Of a DNA stretch of 35,060 nt, positions 30,414 through 35,060 are shown piece by piece (the stretch's first letter is position 1; each line of letters opens with the position of its first letter). The notes under the pieces are model-generated. The model was not told where the DNA came from. It saw nothing but the letters and a program-made list of their open reading frames with translations, and searched no databases. This DNA is from Gemmataceae bacterium (GTDB lineage Bacteria > Planctomycetota > Planctomycetia > Gemmatales > Gemmataceae). A program made the position numbers and the translations under genes. Where the stretch lies: contig JAIEPT010000205.1 in NCBI GenBank assembly GCA_019748295.1, forward strand, positions 1 to 35,060. The letters run 5' to 3'.

Positions 30414-31109
30414 TCAGCGCCCCGTCAATTCTTTCCTGATATCCAACGTTTGAGCCGTATTCCATGCCTCTTCGGTTCCGATGGGAAACCAGAAGGTGCT
30501 GCGGATGACATGAAACGGGCCCTGAGCGGCGAGTTGGCTGACGAAGTCGGTGATTTCGTATTCGCCGCGGGGCGAGAGCTGAATCTCCAGGTCGAAAACG
30601 CGGCGCGGGAAAAGATACGCCCCCGTGTTCGCAAGCTGCGGGCCTTCCAACTTCGGCTTCTCGACCAGCTTTTCAAGCGTGCCGTCCGGGTTGCGGAAGG
30701 CGATGCCATACTTGGTCGGATCCGGCACTTCCTGACAGATCACGCCCATCGGCGTCGCAGCCAAAGCGGCCAAGTCGGCGGCGCCGAAAAGGTCGTCGCC
30801 ATTGATGACGAGGAAGCGGTCCGAGCGAACGTGCGACTGGCATTTTCGCAACGCGTCCCCCGTCCCTTTCGGATCCCCCTGCGGCACGGCGACCCATTCC
30901 TTGATCCGCTTCTGCTGAGCAAGGTATGCCTCGACATGCTCCGCGAGATAATGAACGACGACGATAACGCGATCGACCGAAGGGGGCAGGGCGCCCAGCG
31001 TCCAATCCAGGATCGGCCGACCTTGCACGGGCAACAGCGGCTTCGGCGTGGTCAGCGTGTGAGGACGAAGGCGGGTGCCCAAACCGGCTGCAAGAAGGAT
31101 GGCGTCCAT
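30414..31109 (-). CDS. NDP-sugar nucleotidyltransferase
   Basis: A 231-residue GT-A-fold nucleotidyltransferase of the glucose-1-phosphate thymidylyl/mannose-1-phosphate guanylyl type. The N-terminal LLAAGLGTRLRPHTLTTPKP with Lys near PLLPV is the NTP-binding signature; LVINGDDLFG supplies the metal-binding aspartates; VEKPKLEGPQLANTGAYLF is the sugar-phosphate side. It activates a sugar 1-phosphate to a nucleotide sugar, fitting the downstream glycosyltransferase, mutase-like and RmlD-like domains. At 231 residues it is the short single-domain form without the C-terminal beta-helix. The start at 31109 is chosen because the motif begins three residues in; an upstream ATG at 31142 would add an unrelated hydrophobic stretch. 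Which sugar and nucleotide it uses cannot be read from sequence. Confidence 0.88.
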   Translation of the reverse strand: MDAILLAAGLGTRLRPHTLTTPKPLLPVQGRPILDWTLGALPPSVDRVIVVVHYLAEHVEAYLAQQKRIKEWVAVPQGDPKGTGDALRKCQSHVRSDRFLVINGDDLFGAADLAALAATPMGVICQEVPDPTKYGIAFRNPDGTLEKLVEKPKLEGPQLANTGAYLFPRRVFDLEIQLSPRGEYEITDFVSQLAAQGPFHVIRSTFWFPIGTEEAWNTAQTLDIRKELTGR

Positions 31110-31439
31110 GGAACTCGCAATGGGAACGAAGAATGGCGTCACGAAAACGCGGGGGCTTAACCCGCTCTATTTGTCTTTATGATTCTGCTTCCCATGATTC
31201 CGCTTTTTGCCTTCTGTTTTCTTCGGACACCTGCTCGCCCTACGTCCATCTTTCCGCAAAACCTGCCGGTCGCGGCCGGTTTTCCCATTCTGCCATGCCT
31301 GACGAATCCGCCGAGGTTTCGGATTATCCCTCAAGCAGCGATTCCGCCGGGGCCGATGGAATAGGCGACGACGATGTTGTTCGCGGAATTTCCCCGGGCT
31401 CCCCCAAGCCCGTCGTCCCCCAAGGAAGGATTCGTTCCC
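31110..31439. promoter_or_regulatory. Divergent intergenic region
   Basis: 330 bases between the divergent nucleotidyltransferase and lipoprotein genes. A locally AT-richer, T-rich patch lies at 31165-31230. A small GC stem with GGTTTT follows at 31261-31280. No gene and no member of the window's repeat families is seen. Promoters for both directions should be here, but I cannot place boxes with confidence. Confidence 0.35.
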
Positions 31440-31742
31440 ATGCGACGTGCCATGTATTCGATGGTGCTGCTGGCCTGTCTCGCCGGCATGCTGACCGGGT
31501 GCCGACGTTACTCCGGGTTGTGCGACATTGGCGTCGACCCTGATCCGTGCTGCGCCAAGTCCCTCTTCTACGCCGGCGTCAACGCCAATGGCGGCGGCTG
31601 CGGCGAAGGCGGCTGCTTCAACGGCGGACACGCCGCCGGCGGTTGCGCCAACGGAGCCTGCGGCGGAGCCTCCGTCGAAACCGTCGCTCCGGCGCACCTC
31701 GCCCCCGCGCCGGTCCCGGCCAAGGGCCCGCTCAAGCTGTAA
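31440..31742 (+). CDS. Small Cys/Gly-rich lipoprotein
   Basis: A 100-residue protein. MRRAMYSMVLLACLAGMLTG followed by Cys is a lipoprotein signal (lipobox LTGC). The mature part is only about 80 residues. It carries an unusual density of cysteine, in CDIGVDPDPCC and in Gly-spaced units GGGCGEGGCFNGG, AGGCANGACGG, and ends in an Ala/Pro-rich tail. GGAAGGA lies about 8-9 bases before the ATG, which makes 31440 the start rather than 31374. Regular Cys spacing suggests metal binding or intermolecular disulfides at the envelope, but I do not recognise the family. A strong hairpin follows the gene. Confidence 0.75.
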   Translation: MRRAMYSMVLLACLAGMLTGCRRYSGLCDIGVDPDPCCAKSLFYAGVNANGGGCGEGGCFNGGHAAGGCANGACGGASVETVAPAHLAPAPVPAKGPLKL

Positions 31743-31770
31743 TGCGCCGCCCGCGCGTAATGAAGTTACC

Positions 31771-31815
31771 TCAAAGACGCCGCAAGAAGCACGTTGCTTC
31801 TCCCGGCGTCTTTGA
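31771..31815 (+). terminator. Strong hairpin terminator after the Cys/Gly-rich lipoprotein
   Basis: TCAAAGACGCCG (31771-31782) pairs perfectly with CGGCGTCTTTGA (31804-31815), and an inner stem AGAAGCA-CGT-TGCTTCT continues the helix. Only a short T run follows (CGTTTCC), so it may act as a bidirectional or imperfect intrinsic terminator. It lies 29 bases after the stop. Confidence 0.7.
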
Positions 31816-31844
31816 CGTTTCCTCACTCGCACTGGGGATCTAAA

Positions 31845-32239
31845 GGCGAGCGGCAGGAGCGAGTCTACCTCCCTCTCCCTCCGGGAAAGGGTTGGAGAGG
31901 GTTGGGTGAGGGCGCCTTTTCTCGCGTAACGCCAGGTCGCACGCACTCACCCCCGGCCCCCTTACAAGTGTAGGTTTTTGGTGGAGGCAGCGAAGCTTCC
32001 CCCTCTCCCTCCGCCGGCAGTTGCAGATACCCTGCAAGGCCAGTACGGCGGAGGGAGAGGGTGCCCAACGGGCGGGTGAGGGGGGCAATCGGTGGGCAGA
32101 AGCCGAGAATCGGCCGGAGCCAACGCGCCCCTTGCATCCCGTTCGTTAGCCGCCACCAAGAAACCTACGCCTGTGAGCCCCCGGCCCCTCTCCCGGACTT
32201 TCCCGGAGGGAGAGGGGAGAAATGCAGGCGCCGCTCGCC
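31845..32239. repeat. G/C-box element interrupted by a second MITE-like element
   Basis: The outer element starts GGCGAGCGGC (31845) and ends GCCGCTCGCC (32230-32239), a perfect 10-base terminal inverted repeat. Its halves match the complete copy at 19105-19249 read in the opposite orientation. It is split at about 31961-32177. No protein is encoded. Its right end touches the htrA stop codon. Confidence 0.75.
31962..32174. repeat. Nested MITE-like element with ACA..GTAGGTTT..TTGGTGG ends
   Basis: Ends ACAAGTGTAGGTTTTTGGTG (31964-31983) and CCACCAAGAAACCTACGCCT (32153-32172) are inverted repeats. The interior has GGCAGCGAAGCTTCCCC, a palindromic CTCTCCCTCCGCCG / CGGCGGAGGGAGAG pair and no open frame. 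The 11-base word CCCCCGGCCCC occurs on both sides (31950-31960 and 32178-32188), as a target duplication would. A related end is present at 34785-34820. Confidence 0.7.
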
Positions 32240-33373
32240 TTATCGATTGTCGGCCGTGAGCGCCATTTGCACTTTGAATTGCTCGCCCTGGCGCTCGACG
32301 GACACATTGACCTGGTTGCCGATCTCGTAGTTCGATTCGAGATACTCGAACAACTCGTTCGGGCTGTGCACCGGGTGATCGTCGATGGCGACGATCACGT
32401 CGCCCCAGTGGATTCGACCACGCGGGTCGCGGCGAGTGGGACGCAAGCCCGCCTTTTCCGCCGGCCCGCCGGGGACCACGTTGAGGATGATGACGCCGTC
32501 CACGCCGCGTTTCTTGGCGAGTTGCTCCGGCACTTCGGTGATGCCCAGGCCGGGGCGTACGTCCTTCTGATTGCGAATGAGGCGAGGCACGACGCGATTC
32601 ACTTCGTCCACGGGAATGGCGAAGCCGATGCCTGCGGAACTGCCGGAGGGGCTGATGATGGCGGTGTTCACGCCGATGAGCCTGCCCGCGCTGTCGAGCA
32701 GCGGGCCGCCGGAATTGCCAGGGTTGATGGCGGCGTCCGTTTGCACGACGTTCTTGATCGCCTGCCCGCCGACCGATTCGATCTCTCGGCCCAGCGCGCT
32801 GATGACGCCGGTGGTCAGCGTCTGATCCAGGCCGAAGGGATTGCCGATGGCGAACACCTTTTGGCCCACGAGCAGTTTTGCCGATTCGCCGACGGGGAGC
32901 GGCCTCAGTCGCTCCTTGGGGGCGTCGGTCCACACGACGGCGAGATCCTTGCTCTCGTCATAGTTCACCTGATACGCCTTCCAGGTGGAGTGATCGGCCA
33001 AGGTTACTTGCAATTCCTGAGCGCCTTTCACGACATGGTAGTTCGTGACGATGCGGCCCTTTTCATCCCATACGAAGCCGGTGCCGGAGCCGGATTCGAC
33101 CTTGTTCATCTGAAAGCCGAACTGGTTGGACCGCGATTGGATCGAGCGGATGTGCACGACCGAGGGGGAGGAGGACTTGAACAACTCGATCGTCGATTTC
33201 TCGTCCTCCGCCAAATCGCCGCGCGCGGCGACAGTGCGCGGCACGGCGTTCGGATCCGGCCCAAGATCCGGAGTCCGGTCGATGTGCCAGAGTCGCCAGA
33301 AGGTGACGCCTGCCAATGCGAAGAAGAGGATGTAAAGGACGGCGACGGCCGCGGGCGAGGAACGTTCGCGCAT
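32240..33373 (-). CDS. HtrA/DegP-type membrane-anchored serine protease
   Basis: A 377-residue envelope protease. One N-terminal membrane anchor (residues about 8-28, VAVLYILFFALAGVTFW), then a trypsin-like domain with the full triad: His113 in IVTNYHVVKG, Asp143 in DESKDLAVVW and Ser221 in AINPGNSGGPLL. A single PDZ domain follows at about residues 265-370 (GVIILNVVPGGPAEKAGL, GDVIVAIDDHPV). DegS/HtrA proteins of this layout cleave misfolded or regulatory envelope proteins. The start at 33373 is chosen because it gives the anchor directly; an in-frame ATG at 33550 would add 59 residues translated from the G/C-box repeat. It lies 264 bases downstream of another membrane-protein gene on the same strand. 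Confidence 0.93.
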   Translation of the reverse strand: MRERSSPAAVAVLYILFFALAGVTFWRLWHIDRTPDLGPDPNAVPRTVAARGDLAEDEKSTIELFKSSSPSVVHIRSIQSRSNQFGFQMNKVESGSGTGFVWDEKGRIVTNYHVVKGAQELQVTLADHSTWKAYQVNYDESKDLAVVWTDAPKERLRPLPVGESAKLLVGQKVFAIGNPFGLDQTLTTGVISALGREIESVGGQAIKNVVQTDAAINPGNSGGPLLDSAGRLIGVNTAIISPSGSSAGIGFAIPVDEVNRVVPRLIRNQKDVRPGLGITEVPEQLAKKRGVDGVIILNVVPGGPAEKAGLRPTRRDPRGRIHWGDVIVAIDDHPVHSPNELFEYLESNYEIGNQVNVSVERQGEQFKVQMALTADNR

Positions 33374-33500
33374 GAGTGCCCCCGTTGCGCAAGGCGGTGT
33401 GATGCTCCTATTCTTCGCGAACGGCGCGCCAAAATCCACCAGTGCCCTAGCAAATGAAGGGACCGAGGCCGAATGGATCGGCCTCGGTCGCTTGATTGCC

Positions 33501-33630
33501 GACCTCCCTCCGGGAGAGGGTTGGGGTGAGGGTGTCTTCTTCTCGCGCAACGCTGCGTCGCCCGCCCTCGCCCCCGGCCCCTCTGCCGGACTCTCCGGAC
33601 TCTCCCGGAGGGGGAGAAATACAGATGCTG
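33501..33630. repeat. G/C-box element between two minus-strand genes
   Basis: Contains GACCTCCCTCCGGGAGAGGG, TTGGGGTGAGGG, a central TCTCGCGCAACGC segment, the inverted CGCCCCCGGCCCCTCTG box, a CCGGACTCT unit repeated twice, and CCCGGAGGGGGAGAAATACA. It is a diverged copy of the element at 19105-19249, placed between the end of the polytopic membrane protein gene and htrA. It is in the htrA leader or promoter region. Confidence 0.7.
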
Positions 33631-33637
33631 TACGCCA

Positions 33638-34603
33638 TCACGGCGAGGTGACGACCTGCTTGGAACTGAGCAGCGCCTCGATCTCCTTCACCTTCCGGCC
33701 CACGAAGAGCACATTCGGCAGATCGAAGGTATGAGCCTGCGCGCCCGAGGTTCGCACGACGAGGTCGCCGGAGCCGAGGCCGAGGAACCAGTGACGAAAC
33801 AGATCGCTTCGCTGCTTCTGCACGGTCATGCCCATGGTGTCGTACGCGGTCTCGGCGTCGCCGATTTCAAGGCGAACTCGCATGAGGCCGGGGGTGAAGA
33901 CCATGTAAAGCTGCTGGTCGAAGAAGAAGAACACGATGAGCCACAGCAGGAACAGGACGGTCGAAATCAGCAGATACCCGCCCAGGTTGATGCGGATATC
34001 GAGCACATGGAACGCTTCGAAGATGACCGTCCACCAATCCAGCAAGGCGAAGATGATCGAAAGCATCACCACCAAGCCGATCACCATGACGGACCAAAGC
34101 CCGCGGAGCGGCACGTTGGTGATGAAGATCACGACGAGGAGCGTGATGCAGAAGAAGATGCCCATGTTCTTATTGGAAGACGCGACGAGGACTTTGGTGT
34201 TCTTGCCTTTTTCCAGGTGCTTGCCCGCAGGCAGAACCCAGGCGTCCCGTTTTTCGCTCTTCCCCTGAGCCCCTTCTTTTTCCGGGGGAAATTCGACCGT
34301 GACGTTCTGCACCGGTTCAATCCCCTTGGGGGCCACGACCATCGCTTGGCCGCTCATCCATGAAATGGCGGCGCAGATGAAGCCGACGGCCCAGACCGGC
34401 CACCAGTAGAAGAGATTCGAGTGGCTGATGATCAAGATTTCCCGCGACGCGCGTTCCACCGGCGGCGTCGTGGGGATCGTTTGCACTTGCACCGGAACCA
34501 CTGCGACGGGGGCCGCAGGCGCGGTCGGAATCCTTGCGGGAGCGACCGGGGAATCAGGCGCGGAGTGGAGCGGTCCGGAATTCGGCGTATCGGGAGTGGC
34601 CAT
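33638..34603 (-). CDS. Polytopic membrane protein with Pro/Ala-rich N-terminus and possible PH-like C-terminal domain
   Basis: A 321-residue protein I do not recognise by name. Residues 1-55 are Pro/Ala/Thr-rich and disordered-looking. Hydrophobic helices follow at about 60-85 (FYWWPVWAVGFICAAISW), 145-165 (MGIFFCITLLVVIFITNV), 170-195 (WSVMVIGLVVMLSIIFALLD) and 210-235 (ISTVLFLLWLIVFFFFDQQ). The C-terminal 85 residues are soluble (RVRLEIGDAETAYDTMGM, SGAQAHTFDLPNVLFVGRKV) and resemble a bacterial PH-like domain. The loop between helices 1 and 2 is charged. The start at 34603 has GAGG 6 bases upstream, better than 34609 or 34720. It is upstream of htrA on the same strand and could be cotranscribed. 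Confidence 0.75.
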   Translation of the reverse strand: MATPDTPNSGPLHSAPDSPVAPARIPTAPAAPVAVVPVQVQTIPTTPPVERASREILIISHSNLFYWWPVWAVGFICAAISWMSGQAMVVAPKGIEPVQNVTVEFPPEKEGAQGKSEKRDAWVLPAGKHLEKGKNTKVLVASSNKNMGIFFCITLLVVIFITNVPLRGLWSVMVIGLVVMLSIIFALLDWWTVIFEAFHVLDIRINLGGYLLISTVLFLLWLIVFFFFDQQLYMVFTPGLMRVRLEIGDAETAYDTMGMTVQKQRSDLFRHWFLGLGSGDLVVRTSGAQAHTFDLPNVLFVGRKVKEIEALLSSKQVVTSP

Positions 34604-34784
34604 CGGCATCCTCGAAAGGGCGTCGCGGTTTGGAAGGCACACCCGAGCAACGCGCGGGCGCCCAATGCTTCTGCTGGGTATTCGCCGCAGAATTGTCGAT
34701 CTTTTTACGGAATTTCGCAAGCGAAATGGCCGCGAATCCGCTTTGGTGATTTGGTGAGCCGCGGCCGCATTGGCCCAACCCCGC

Positions 34785-34901
34785 TTACAGGTTTCGGTCT
34801 GCGGCGGCAGCGAAGCTTCCCCTCTCCCCCGCCGGGATCAAGTAGGCCCGTGCAATCGAGTCATCGCGGGGAAGAGAGTGGCTGAAAGCCGGGTAAGGGG
34901 T
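34785..34901. repeat. Related MITE-like fragment near the right edge
   Basis: TTACAGGTTTCGGTCTGCGG, then GGCAGCGAAGCTTCCCC and CTCTCCCCCGCCGG, closely follow the left part of the nested element at 31962-32174, including an identical 17-base block. The right part ends GCCGGGTAAGGGGTG without a clear terminal repeat, so it is a diverged or partial copy. Confidence 0.6.
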
Positions 34902-34904
34902 GCT

Positions 34905-34950
34905 TCGGGAGGCCAGAATCGAGAATGAAGAGTGGAGAATGAAAACAATC
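34905..34950. repeat. Degenerate purine-rich word repeat
   Basis: GAATCGAGAATGAAGAGTGG followed by AGAATGAAAAC: short GAGAATGA-type words repeat imperfectly. Similar degenerate strings occur at 10715-10785 and, as pyrimidine-rich complement-like words, at 9327-9360. No function is known to me. Confidence 0.5.
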
Positions 34951-34991
34951 CGCAGCCCGCAGCACCTTCTTTGGTTCTTGCTCCTTGTGAT

Positions 34992-35060
34992 GTGCGCCGT
35001 GCAAAGGCGCTGGTTTTCAGTGGGTGCGAATCCCACCCGGCAGCTTGGTCATTCTAGCCG
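34992..35060 (+). ncRNA. Probable 5' end of a group II intron, cut by the window edge
   Basis: GTGCGCC at 34992 matches the conserved GUGYG 5' boundary of group II introns. GCGCC then pairs with GGCGC (35006-35010) around GTGCAAA, leading into TGGTTTTCAG. A second stem, GTGGG-TGCGAAT-CCCAC (35020-35036), follows with CCGGCAGC. This layout resembles the start of domain I in several bacterial group II introns as I remember them. The catalytic domain V and any reverse transcriptase gene would lie beyond the window, so identity is not proven. The second stem alone could be mistaken for a tRNA T arm. Confidence 0.5.

Noticed and set aside
31374..31439. Longer start for the small lipoprotein
   Set aside because: The added 22 residues would bury the signal peptide; the ATG at 31440 has GGAAGGA upstream and gives a standard lipoprotein N-terminus.
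33374..33550. N-terminal extension of the HtrA protein from an ATG at 33550
   Set aside because: The added 59 residues are read from the G/C-box repeat (SPQPSPGGR) and precede the natural membrane anchor; the start at 33373 fits the family.
35020..35036. tRNA T arm (GTGGG-TGCGAAT-CCCAC)
   Set aside because: The loop lacks the TTC of a T loop, and no acceptor, D or anticodon arms can be folded upstream. It fits better as a group II intron stem.

Overview
The window looks like a piece of a planctomycete chromosome, probably Pirellulales or Gemmatales. The inference rests on high GC, a BBP7-type outer-membrane barrel, complex I antiporter subunits swollen by hydrophilic inserts, an Asn-Gly-Asn-Gly-His linker, and gene gaps packed with dispersed palindromic repeats. 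I could run no database search, so all family names come from visible motifs.

Layout. 1-265: a GC-only/poly-C stretch, a double hairpin and a repeat stem. 266-10641 (minus): membrane arm of respiratory complex I in the order nuoH, J, K, L, M, N, then a translationally coupled unknown gene and a TatD-type hydrolase; nuoI is not between nuoH and nuoJ, and nuoA-G are not in the window. 11168-16189 (minus): a BBP7-like outer-membrane protein, a small two-helix membrane protein and a UvrA-type ATPase with a dispersed repeat inserted in frame. 16438-22753 (plus): a TlpA/thioredoxin lipoprotein, a kinase-fold protein, an OprP/OprO-type porin and an NhaD-like antiporter. 23053-31109 (minus): a four-gene glycan cluster made of a sugar nucleotidyltransferase, a GH15 hydrolase, a glycosyltransferase/UDP-galactopyranose-mutase-like fusion, and a GH1/RmlD fusion. 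31440-31742 (plus): a Cys/Gly-rich lipoprotein with a strong downstream hairpin. 32240-34603 (minus): an HtrA/DegP protease and a polytopic membrane protein. At 34992 what looks like the 5' end of a group II intron runs off the window.

The most unusual content lies between the genes. Nearly every gap holds one or more inverted-doublet palindromes from at least eight sequence families, often nested in each other. Several stems carry paired (compensatory) substitutions between copies, as expected if the folded single strand (RNA or ssDNA) is what is maintained or mobilised. One larger family, with GGCGAGCGGC terminal inverted repeats and a GGGAGAGGGG core, has about ten full or partial copies. 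One of these is split by a second MITE-like element bordered by an 11-bp repeat.

Together the genes suggest normal housekeeping (respiration, DNA repair, envelope quality control, porin and ion transport) plus a cell-surface or storage-glycan cluster, on a backbone heavily colonised by small non-autonomous repeats.
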